The notes under the pieces: generated by a model
The model's input: only the letters and a program-made list of their open reading frames with translations
Database searches by the model: none
What the model was told of the DNA's origin: nothing
Made by a program: the position numbers and the translations under genes
Assembly: GCA_015499985.1 (NCBI GenBank)
Contig: JAAAUF010000945.1
Coordinates: 1 to 15,624 of the forward strand
Source: Haplosporangium gracile
Taxonomy: Eukaryota; Mortierellomycota; Mortierellomycetes; Mortierellales; Mortierellaceae
Length of the DNA: 15,624 nt
Direction of reading: 5' to 3'
Shown: in pieces, positions 1 to 8,670 of the stretch
Numbering within the stretch: the first letter of the stretch is position 1
How the letters are laid out: the number at the start of each line of letters is the position of its first letter

Positions 1-2310
1 TCAATCGAAACCTTACCCCCTGAATACATAGGAGGAGATGAGAACAAAAAGTGAACACGACAAAGGTAAGCAGTTAGTACTAAAACCAGCCATGCGCAAC
101 GAGCAACAGGCGTTTGCATGGCCCAGCAGAGACACTTAATCGAAATCTTACTCGCTGGGTACGTAGGAAGAAATGAGAACAAAGAGTGTACAGGTACATA
201 GTTAGTATAATTCGCTGTAGTAAGGACTGCTATGTACAACAAAGCAATAGATGTTTCCACGGCCCAGTAAAGACACTCGATCGACATCTTACGTGCTGGA
301 TACATAGGAAGGGATAGAACAAAATGAGTACGCGACAAAGGTAAACAGTTAATACTAAAACAGCTATTCGCAACAAAGGATCAGGCGTGTGCATGACGCA
401 GCAGATGTTTGCATGGCCCAGCAGATACACTCAATCGAAATCTTACACGCTGGATACATTAGGAGAGATGAGGACGAAGAATAAACACGACAAAGATAAA
501 CGGTTAGTACTAAGGACAGCTAGGTGCAACAACGCAACAGGCGTGTGTATGACCCAGCATAGAAACTCAATCGAAATCTTACCCGCTAGATACATAGAAA
601 GAGATGATGACAAAAAGCGGAACATGACAAAGGTATACGGTTAGTACTAAGGACAGCTAGGTGCAACAAAGCAATAGGCGTTTGACGCAACAGAGACAAT
701 CAATCGAAAACTAACCCGCTGGATATATAGAAAGAGACCATAACAAAAGAGAACATGATAAAGGTAAGTAATTAATACTAAGCACAGTTATGTGCAACAA
801 AGCAACAAGCATGTACATGGCCCAGCATAGAAACTCAATCGAAATCTTACGCGCTGGATACATAGGAAGAAATGAGAACAAAGAGTGAACACGACAAAAG
901 TAACGGGTTAGTACTAAGGACAGTCAGGCGCAACATAGCAGCAGATGTTAGCACGGCCCAGCAGAGACACTTAATCGAACTCTTACCCGCTGGATGCATA
1001 GGAAGAAAAGATTAACAAAGAGCGAGCACGACAAAGGTAAACAGTTAGGACTAAGAACAGATATGTGCTACAAAGCAACAGGCGTTTGCATGACCCAGCA
1101 GATACACTCAATTGAAATCTTACACGCTAGATACATAGGAAGAGATGAGGACGAAGAGTGAACACGACAAAGGTATACGGTTAGTATTAAGGACAGCTAT
1201 GTGCAACAAAGCAATAAATGTGTGCAGCGCCCAGCAGAGACACTCAATCGAACTCTTACTGGCTGGGTACGTAGGAAGAAATGAAAACAAAAGGTGAACA
1301 CGACAAAGGTAAACAGTTAGTACTAAAACCAGCTATGCGCAACAAAGCAACAAGCGTGTGCATGACCCAGCAGAGACACTCAATCGAAACCTTACTGGCT
1401 GGATACATAAGAACAGATGAGAACAAAGAGTGAACACGGCAAAGGTATACGGTTAATACTAAGCACAGTTATCTGCAACAGAGTAATAAGCGTGTGCATG
1501 GCCCAGCATAGACACTCAATCGAAATCTTACGCGCTAGATACATTGGAAGAAATGAGGACGAAGAGTGTACACGATAAAGGAATACGGTTAGTACTAAGG
1601 ACAGCTAGGTGCAACATAGCAGCAGATGTTTGAATGGCCCAGCAGATGTTTGCATGGCCCAGCAGATACGCTCAATCGAAATCTTACACGCTGGATACAT
1701 TGGAAGAGATGAGGACGAAGATTGAACACGACAAAGGTATACGGTTAGTACTAAGGATAGCCAGGCGCAACAAAGGATCAGGCGTGTGTATGACCCAGCG
1801 GAGACACTTAATCGAAATCTTACCCGCTAGATACATAGAAAGAGATGAGGGCAAAAAGCGAACATGACAAAGGTATGCATACGGTTAGCACTAAGGACAG
1901 CTAGGTGCAACAAAGCAATAGGTTTTCGCAACGCCCAGCAGATACACTCAATCGAAATCTTACTCGCTGGGTATATAGGAAGAGATGAGAACAAAGAGCG
2001 AGCACGACAAAGGTAACCGGTTAATACTAAGCACAATTATCTGCAACAAAGCAACAAGCGTTTGCATGGCCCAGCATAGGCACTCAATCGGAATCTTACA
2101 GGCTGGATACACTGGAAGAGATGAGAACAAAGAGTGAACACGACAAAGGTAACGGGTTAGTACTAAGGACAGTTAGGCGCAACAGAGCAACAAGCGTTTG
2201 CATGACGTAGCAAAGACACTCAATTGAAATCTTACAGGCTGGATACATAGAAAGAGATGAGAACAAAAAGTGTACACGACAAAAGTAAACGGTTAGTACG
2301 AAGCACTACT
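1..2310. repeat. Tandem satellite array, ~136-bp unit, 17 copies
   Basis: Successive copies share an anchor close to TCAATCGAAATCTTA, which begins at 1, 136, 277, 431, 567, 700, 835, 971, 1108, 1244, 1380, 1516, 1672, 1808, 1948, 2084 and 2220. Spacing is mostly 133-137 bp. Two long spacings (154 and 156 bp, before 431 and 1672) come from an extra ~20 bp duplication around GCAGATGTTTGCATGGCCCA; 141 and 140 bp occur before 277 and 1948. The best conserved blocks in each unit are CGCTGGATACATA, GAACACGACAAAGGTA and GGTTAGTACTAAGGACAG. The array begins outside the window and fades out near 2300. Short open frames inside it shift and break between copies, so I see no conserved protein. Function is unknown: centromeric, subtelomeric or plain heterochromatic satellite are all possible. 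Confidence 0.95.
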
Positions 2311-3278
2311 GTACCCAGTTACATGTTTTCCCCATACAAGCGAAGAGAATTCTTACTCGGGTTCAGGGAGCGGGGCAGCACTAGTCATAGGTCCGGTTAT
2401 GGCGAGTGCCAAAGCAAGAACAAGAATAAAAATAGCGGTGCGGGCAATCATGGTTATGGTTGAATGTAAAAAGAGTAAGATGGGATGTTTTGGGATGGTG
2501 GTAAAGAAGGAAAGGAGCGCGAAGAATGAAAGAAGAGTTGAATGTCACAATATGTGAAAGAAAATAATTAACTTAAGACGATATTAGAAAGCAGTCTCAA
2601 TAGACCCCATTGAAGTAATGGTGAATGAAACAAAGGAAGGCGTCAAGGGGCAACAAAAAAATGAGGCTAAAAGGGAGAGACAGAGGGCAGCAAAAAGAAA
2701 AGGGTTAAAGGGAGAGAGACAGGAAGAGGATTAAGGATAAAAAAAGTACGAATTAAGATATTCTTTTGGTGCAGATACCATTCTAATTTTGCTATGGCTA
2801 ACCAAATGAATCATTTTAAGTCGTGGGCTCTCGGGTGGAGAAGTACCTCGTACTCTTTTAGAGAATCATGGCTTTGCTATGAGTCTCAAGAGTGGTTTCG
2901 AGGATATCAGGAAATTAGGAAGTTGATGACATGGAGGGATTGTCCACCTCCCACCTTTGACGCCAGCCGTCAGAGAAGCAAATGCCTTATGACCAAATTT
3001 AGGAATAAGAACCGCAGGCGCTTATCGATGGCTGGAGTCGAGCCTACTCTTTTCTCCTTCATTCATTCACGTCTTCCATATAAACGTCTCTTACCTTACA
3101 TCCACTCTGCATCACCCTCAAGTAAAGCGACAGCATGTCAAACAAAAGGCAGCTCAGGCACAGATGCGCATCTTGCACTCGTATTCACGCATTCATCAGC
3201 AGCATCCGACCATCCAAGCATCCGCGCAACCGTTATTAATTTGTCTCATCTCTTTCTCATCTTCCTCCTTTTCTCATA
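2311..3278. other. Non-satellite intergenic stretch, no convincing gene
   Basis: The satellite is lost after about 2310. Positions 2500-2760 are purine-rich on the + strand, with AGGGAGAGACAG-type runs, so the - strand reads as a pyrimidine tract. An open frame of 165 codons begins with ATG at 2794 and ends at 3291. Its product has no domain I recognise, is basic in the middle and Ser/His-rich later, and lacks the leader seen before the real genes in this window. It may be chance or a relic. No tRNA, rRNA or transposase signature was found. Confidence 0.6.
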
Positions 3279-3279
3279 C

Positions 3280-3308
3280 AAAATAAAATAAAATAAATAA
3301 ATAAATAA
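3280..3308. repeat. AAATA/AAAT microsatellite
   Basis: Three to four AAATA units pass into AAAT units, ending at TAACG. It lies between the 165-codon open frame and the decayed helicase region and could be a slippage tract or an old A-rich tail. No flanking duplication was identified. Confidence 0.85.
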
Positions 3309-3612
3309 CGCTCGGAGTGTATTCTACGAGTACACCAAGTAAACGCGCTTCTAGGGTAAGGGCGCAGTTTGAAATGGTGCTCAGCGAGTCTTTGCTGTTG
3401 TGTTTGTCGCGATTTCTAACTTGCTGATCTTTAACACGGATTGCTTCAAGGCTTAAGCGGGATCGGCGTCCTCGGCTTCAACAAACCTGATACACAATCT
3501 CCTCGAGGAGCCAACCAAGTAAGTTGATATCGGGTACTGGTATCAACGCGATGTTTTGCTCTCCAAATACATTTCTAATCTTCTCGTGGCACTTTGTATT
3601 TGCTCCGTATAG
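3309..3612 (+). other. Possible upstream exon and intron relic of the helicase pseudogene
   Basis: No intact gene is visible. A good 5' splice signal, GTAAGT, lies at 3519, and a good acceptor, CGTATAG, ends at 3612 with a TCTAATC branch-like sequence upstream. This would be a 94-bp intron, the size expected in this kind of genome. The downstream frame fits only in pieces, so this is probably the decayed 5' part of the gene described next. This is inference from splice-like signals alone. Confidence 0.3.
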
Positions 3613-4718
3613 GATACTGAAAAGTCACCGAGGCTCTACTTTCGTTGGGTGGGGCCCGTTCTCCTCTGGAGAGATTGACTTCCTTCTGGGACTCCACGGC
3701 ACTCAACGCTGCACAGGACGTTGCGTATTTTTTCTGGTCGCCCACACAACCTTCTCACTCAGGACCAGAGACGCCACTCCGAATTCGCCCCGCATTCATT
3801 CCAAATCTGTCTATCGACTCGCCTGAGCAGTCTCCTGGCTCCCCAGAATCATTTATATTGTTGGCAACACAAGCTCTTTCATCTCATGCACAGGATGTCT
3901 TACCGCCAGCACGCATTGACTCTTCGTCTGATGATTCTGACTCCTCGCCAGACACGTCACCAAGAAAGCCTGCCTTCACGCCAAAAAAAAAACTGTCTCG
4001 ACGCAAACACACTCCGTCGCAACGCCGACTTAGCCTATCCCCTTGCCTATGCAATTCCTTTCGTCGCCATCGCAAGCTGTGCTAGGGAGATTTATACCAT
4101 CGCCAGAGAAAGAAAACGAAGACAGTGACGATGTGGCAAGTTACCTTTGAAAATTGATTTAACCATCTTTTGTCTTGCTTTTCAATCCTTTGTTAGTACT
4201 TTGCATCGTAATCTTGTGTATCTTTTAGGGCCCACAGTTTTTTTCCAGATCAAAAGCCATTAGCCTTTGTCAAGAAGCTTTCAACTGTACTCCAAAAGAG
4301 CAGTAGCTAGAAGTATTGGAATACATTGCACATAAAATCGATTGCGCGTTGATTGCTCCTTGCGGCTGGAGCAAGACACTCGCATTCTTTCTTCCTATGA
4401 TATATTGGCCCCGCAGTAGCACTGCCATCATCTCACCACTGATAGCTTTGATGAATGATCAGCAGCAGATAATTCATATCGAGGCCCCTTTATGTATCAT
4501 ACAGCCAGAAACAACAGTGTCATTTTTAACCGCCTATTATCTTTGTACTTTGCCACTCAATCGTACAGAAGCTGATCAAGGCCAAAATACCTCACATCGT
4601 TCTCTCCGGCGACAACTCTGACGCCACTGATGGCGATATGATTAAACGCATATGTAAAGGCGAGTTCAGAGCTGTCTTCATGTTACCCAAGAAAAAATTG
4701 AATCGATTGAGGATTCCC
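3613..4718 (+). pseudogene. Decayed, truncated RecQ-like DNA helicase
   Basis: The recognisable core is in one frame at 4262-4480. It holds a Q-motif-like FNCTPKEQ, then an in-frame TAG at 4304, then LEVLEYIAHKIDCALIAP, a damaged motif I (CGWSKT where GxGKT is expected), LAFFLP, and motif Ia, IISPLIALMNDQ, which is characteristic of RecQ-family superfamily 2 helicases. The next conserved piece, KIPHIVLSGDNSDATDGD followed by GEFRAVFMLPKKK, is in a different frame (about 4569-4700), so a frameshift or an unrecognised intron separates them. The 5' part (about 3640-4085) encodes a Ser/Pro-rich, acidic and basic disordered segment, also with frame changes. The DEAH box and all later motifs are missing because similarity stops near 4718, where an inverted-repeat element begins. 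A working RecQ enzyme unwinds DNA 3'-5' using ATP; this copy cannot. It could derive from a telomere-linked helicase or a dispersed RecQ family. Confidence 0.75.
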
Positions 4719-4824
4719 AGGGGCCACGACGGATTCATATATTTGGTTAGACCTTGTCAATTATGAGTATTCTGTTAAGCAACTTTTCTATAACTGACAA
4801 CAAGATCAATCCGTCGTGACCCCC
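4719..4824. mobile_element. 106-bp element with 19-bp terminal inverted repeats (MITE-like)
   Basis: The left end at 4719-4737 (AGGGGCCACGACGGATTCA) matches the reverse complement of the right end at 4806-4824 (TCAATCCGTCGTGACCCCC) at 17 of 19 positions. The 68-bp interior is AT-rich and has no coding capacity. It sits exactly where helicase similarity ends and the promoter of the next gene begins. A target-site duplication is not clear; at most a few C residues flank both ends. A non-autonomous DNA transposon is the likeliest reading, but a single hairpin-forming sequence cannot be excluded. Confidence 0.55.
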
Positions 4825-5046
4825 GCTCACTCCCCTTCCACCTGCACTTCTCGTTCTACCCCAACAAAGATCATCATCCTCTTTTTGTCACCCATTCACT
4901 TTTTTTAAACTCATCTCCTCTCTTTCATTTCTCTCTTTCCCTTTTCCTTTCTTCTTCTTCTTCTTCTCTCTCTCTCTCTCTCTCTGTCTTTTTTTTTTAA
5001 TCACTCATCCTCCACTCCATATACCCCCTCTTTCCTTCCAACAAAA
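4825..5046 (+). promoter_or_regulatory. Pyrimidine-tract promoter and leader of the aminotransferase gene
   Basis: There is no ATG between the inverted-repeat element and the start at 5047. The stretch is strongly pyrimidine-rich, with CTT repeats at about 4951-4966, TC repeats at 4964-4985 and a T run to 4998. Then follow CCATATACCCC at about 5017 and CCAACAAAA directly before the start codon. The same layout precedes two other genes here, so it is probably the core promoter plus 5' UTR. Confidence 0.65.
4950..4998 (+). repeat. CTT/TC microsatellite and T run
   Basis: This simple-sequence tract lies inside the promoter: CTT repeats, then TC repeats, then a T run. It is likely to vary in length between strains. 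Confidence 0.85.
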
Positions 5047-7162
5047 ATGACCGCCACTGCCACACCCGCCGCAAACACCACCGTCTGGGACACCAAGACC
5101 CAGCAGTTCCACGGAGGTCAGGATTGGAAGTTCCTCAACAACTTTGTCGAGGACTTTTCCGTCACCACCAACTGCCTCGGCACCCCTGTCAAGGCCATCA
5201 ACGCCGCCCGTGACGCCGTACGTTTCTCTTTTCTTTTCGTCATTTCTTCACCAAACAAAAAGAAAGCTTACTACCAGCTTGGGATTCTTGAATGCTTGTT
5301 TGTATTAGCGTTCTTTGTGTACTGACAGAAAGAAGAGCTCTAGCGTTCTAATTATACACTTTTCACAATTACAATCCACATGAAAAAATAGGTTGCAACT
5401 TGCCACCACTACCCTCCTGCTAACCAGGAGCCCGCAAAGTCTTCGTTGGCCGAGTGGATCTGGCCTGAGGCATGGCAGACCAACAGCGAGCGTCTCTTGC
5501 TCGGAAACGGCGCTTCCGAGTTGATCGATCTTGTCATCCGATCTGCTCCTCAGGGCTCCTGGAAGGCTGGTCCTTGGGATGTCCAGGTATGTTGCAGATC
5601 TTTGCGGATGCATGAAGCAGAGTCGTTTCAAAAGGAAATGTGATAGAGCAAGGCAGGATAATTCTGTGGGGCTGGGGGCATTGTGAAGTGCTCTTGGAAA
5701 TGGGCGTTTGCCCTGTTTTTTTTTTCTTTGTCCGCTTGTTCGCTGTGTTTTTTCGTTCATTTGGGGGATTGATTTTTTTTTTCTTTTCTATGACTCGGTG
5801 GAGAGAGATGGGAGCTTTGTGCTTTTCCTTTTCTGTATGTGGAAATTGGATTGTGAGAAATCGAAGCTGACAATAAGATAATTAAGGCTTTGGGAAGAGG
5901 AGAAAACGAGAGTTTTCATGGCCTAGTCTTGTCTGGTCGAGTGAGTATCGACAAACAACAACAACAAATAACACACACTTCAACCAACAAACCCACACGA
6001 GGCAAAGTAAAGAAAAGAAAGATGTTGTGATTCAACGGATTAGGGCTCAGATCAGCTTTGCTCTCTTCTTTTTTTGACTCCTTCAACTTCCATTATTCCC
6101 TATCTCGTGAATGAACGAGAAGAAAACAACAATAAGAAAAAAAAAGTTCTGCAAAGCTGACATCTCTTCTTGCCTATTTCAATCTGGCATATAGTACAAG
6201 GAGTACCAGAGATCAGCAGAGACCAACGGTCGTGACATCCTCTCGCCCAAGGGTAACGACAAGGCCAACGTTGTCTGCATCGTCAACCCCTGCAACCCCA
6301 CCGGAGACTACAAGTCCATCGATGAGTTGAAGGCCTGGATCTTGGAGAACGTTCAGGATAACGGAGTCGTCGTCATCGGTAATTTTTTTTTAGTCCCATT
6401 CTTTTTAACATGCTGTGGATATTGTTCCTTATGGAGAAAAAAAATGAAAATACCACCATGGTTTCGGAAACAAAGAAAAATGGAATACGAGAGCAAGGGT
6501 ATGAAAGAACTTTCGTTACATTCGTTTTCAAGATGACTAACGATCAATTCTTCGCTCCTTTCCTCGTGAAAACAAATAAAACAATTGTTCAAATAGACGA
6601 GTCGATGCAGATCTGGGTTGGACCTCACTTCCGCGAGGACTCGATGACGAACCAGACCGAGTTCTTGGAGAAGACGTTCAAGGAGCGCAACATCTCGATC
6701 TACGTGATCCACTCCTGGACCAAGATCTGGTCCTGCACAGGACTCCGTCTGGGCTCGATTGTCTGTCCCACTGTCGGACACTGCGTCGAATTGAAGCGCA
6801 TTCAGGTCCCTTGGTCCGTCAACAGCCCTGCATTGGCCTTCTTGGACGAGGTCGTCCGTGATAAGGAATACCTTGAGGAGACCTGGAGAGTTACCCCCAT
6901 CTACCGTGCTCAGTTGATTGAGCGTCTTGAGACTCTTGCTGGAGGTCGTAACTGGGAATACTTTGGCAAGTCGTACCTGAGCTGGGTCTGGGCTGATATG
7001 AAGGATGTTGCGGTTGCCGAGAAGGCTGTTGAATTGGCCAAGGCTGCTGGTGTCCCTGTCCGTTCGGGCAAGCCTGGATATGAGCGCCCTACCTTTGTTC
7101 GTATTGCTGTTCGCGAGCCCAAGCAGACTGATGTCCTCTTGAAGGCATGGAAGGACCTGTAA
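5047..7162 (+). CDS. PLP-dependent aminotransferase, class I/II (HisC/CobD-like)
   Basis: Four exons, 5047-5217, 5392-5586, 6195-6378 and 6597-7162, join in frame to 371 residues. All introns are GT..AG, with donors GTACGT, GTATGT and GTAATT and branch-like CTGAC or CTAAC. The third intron splits the codon of Asp184. Fold-type I features are in order: GNGASE at 95-100 (PLP phosphate binding), Y123/Y126, NPCNPTG at 153-159, DESMQIW at 184-190 (Asp184 to the pyridine nitrogen), HSWTKIW with the Schiff-base Lys226 at 222-228, GLRLG at 232-236, and FVRIAV with the likely substrate-carboxylate Arg352. Length is normal for the family. Motif spacing resembles histidinol-phosphate aminotransferase and CobD-like enzymes. 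No transit peptide is obvious, so it is probably cytosolic. It would transfer an amino group between an amino acid and a 2-oxo acid; the substrate cannot be told from sequence. The start at 5047 is the first ATG after the leader. Confidence 0.92.
5587..6194 (+). other. Unusually long intron 2 (608 bp) of the aminotransferase gene
   Basis: Donor GTATGT and acceptor CATATAG flank it, with a CTGAC branch site about 40 bp before the acceptor. It is about three times the length of the gene's other introns (174 and 218 bp). The 5' part is T-rich; about 5950-6010 is CA-rich (ACAACAACAACAAATAACAC) and resembles the leaders of other genes here. I see no tRNA and no coding exon. It may hide an internal promoter or a small non-coding RNA, but nothing proves this. 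Confidence 0.75.
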
Positions 7163-7517
7163 AGTCGTTTTTTTTTTTTTTTTTTATTTCCTTTTATCTG
7201 GGATCCCAGGAGATCCCTTCTTTCACATGTATCAATAGTTTCTAATAGACAAATCGCAACCCCACAACTTTTTTTTTCTTGTTCTTTTTTTGAAATTGAG
7301 GCTCAATTGATCACATGACTTGAGTGTTTGGTTGGTGGCTGAATTTTTGGCAAGACTCGACTCAGCCTTGTCAAAGATGCTCAAAAAAAAAAAAGAGAAA
7401 CGCTTCTTCAACAGCAGCATCACTCACCGAGAACCGTCAGGGCCAAAGGACGACCAATCAATAACAACCAAGAAGCTACAACCAACTTCAACACATACAC
7501 ATTACATATATACCAGC
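7163..7517 (+). promoter_or_regulatory. Aminotransferase 3' end and RPC9 promoter
   Basis: A T run at about 7168-7185 follows the stop codon. No classical AATAAA is seen in the first part. Upstream of the next gene is GACCAATCAATAAC (a CCAAT box, about 7453) and a CA-rich leader ending in CATATATACCAGC. This promoter lacks the long pyrimidine tract of the other three genes. Confidence 0.5.
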
Positions 7518-8670
7518 ATGGAGATCCTGCAGACGAATTCAGCAATGCTCAGCAACTACGAGGTGATGGCCTTATTGGCTGACCAGAAGGCACAACGGAT
7601 CGCCAACGAGGTTGCGGGCACGAGGGAAGTTGCCGAGAACCTTCGTACCGTCGAGTTTGAGGTAAAATAGCAATTGGAGGTGATGTGGAGACACAGCAAG
7701 GAGTGAAGCGACAAGGACGGGACATGACTCATTTTTTTGCATTGGTGTGAGTTATCGACGGCGCACTGGGATTGAAAAACCAATGAGGCGAGGAAGAACA
7801 AGAACGATGACGATGACAAGGATAGCGAGAGCCATATAGACAGGAAAACATGGACCGACATTGGCGGAACATCCGCGTTACTGTACGGTCAGAACTCTTT
7901 TTGACTTCAGGTGGAAGAGCGGAACAAAGGCTTGTTTTACTCACAAAGAAGCTTTTTTTTTTTTGGCACGCGTATAACATGCTATAGGTGCAGAAATATC
8001 TTGCGACATCACCATGTTCGACACAATCTGGAGATCAGATTCGGGAATTGAAGAAGGCTTTCAAGGATTATGAGCTCATGAAGGTGGAACTCTTGCAGAT
8101 CTTGAATCTCAGGCCAAAATCTGCTGTTGAGCTCTTGTTGGTAAGAAGAGAGTGATTACTGTTACTTTTCAGGATTTATGCAACGGGAAAAGGCGATAGC
8201 AAAGACAGTCGAATGGCCAATTGTTGAAAGAGACGAATCCACAGACAGTGACAACAAAAACAGTACGAACAACCGCTGTAAAATCGGGAATAGCAAGATT
8301 ATAGAAATAATGGAATGCCAATTCATGCTACTCTTTCACGGACATCAGCTACTTCGTTGGGATTATCTCAATGAATATTCATTGTACGCGTGCGTTACTG
8401 TCGTATATGCGATCAGTTGTCTGGATCGAATAGGAATGTTAAGCGAGGGGATCGTGGTCGTCAACAGACTGGATCACACATAGCACGCTTACTAACTTAC
8501 AACCTTTTGTGTTCACCGTAATTTTCTAGGTGATCGAGGAATTTGAGGAACGTTTCACGCTGGAGGATTGTGACAAGATGCTCAGCATTATTGCCAAGGC
8601 GTTACCAAGAGACGATGACGAGGAGATGGAGGAAGGAGGAGACGAGGATGAAGGTGCTGAGAACGCATAA
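7518..8670 (+). CDS. DNA-directed RNA polymerase III subunit RPC9 (CRCP/Rpc17 family)
   Basis: Three exons, 7518-7661, 7988-8140 and 8530-8670, join in phase 0 to 145 residues. The N-terminus, MEILQTNSAMLSNYEVMALL, closely follows the opening of animal CRCP/RPC9, where NSALLSNYEV is conserved. Next come KYLATSPC, the helical LKKAFKDYELMKVELLQILN, and LRPKSAVEL, matching the family's RPxTAVEIQ segment. VIEEFEERFTLEDCDKML then ends the Rpb4-like HRDC-type domain. The last 20 residues are acidic (EEMEEGGDEDEG). With RPC8 this subunit forms the Rpb4/7-like stalk of Pol III, which helps initiation at tRNA and 5S genes in the nucleus. Introns are GT..AG, 326 and 389 bp. The start at 7518 is chosen because it fits the family start, but the frame stays open upstream to an ATG at 7377. 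The gene is usually called RPC17 in budding yeast and CRCP in mammals. Confidence 0.93.

Noticed and set aside
70..90. GGTTAGTACT in satellite units resembles a piece of 5S rRNA
   Set aside because: Only about ten bases match; the flanking helices and loops of 5S rRNA are absent.
387..1867. Open frames within the satellite (387-644, 1634-1867 and antisense frames)
   Set aside because: They are similar to each other only because the unit repeats; frames break in other copies and no unit-length reading frame is conserved.
3020..3060. tRNA-like GGAGTCGAGCC followed by T-rich sequence
   Set aside because: The T-arm does not pair correctly and no A-box, anticodon arm or acceptor stem could be drawn.
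2794..3291. 165-codon open frame as a gene
   Set aside because: No domain, no leader like those of real genes, and odd composition. Kept only as a note in the intergenic entry.
3351..3362. CTAGGGTAAGGG as an interstitial telomere repeat
   Set aside because: Fewer than two imperfect TTAGGG units; too short to support.
8178..8483. 101-codon open frame inside RPC9 intron 2
   Set aside because: It lies between good splice sites whose removal restores the RPC9 protein exactly; the product has no recognisable features.
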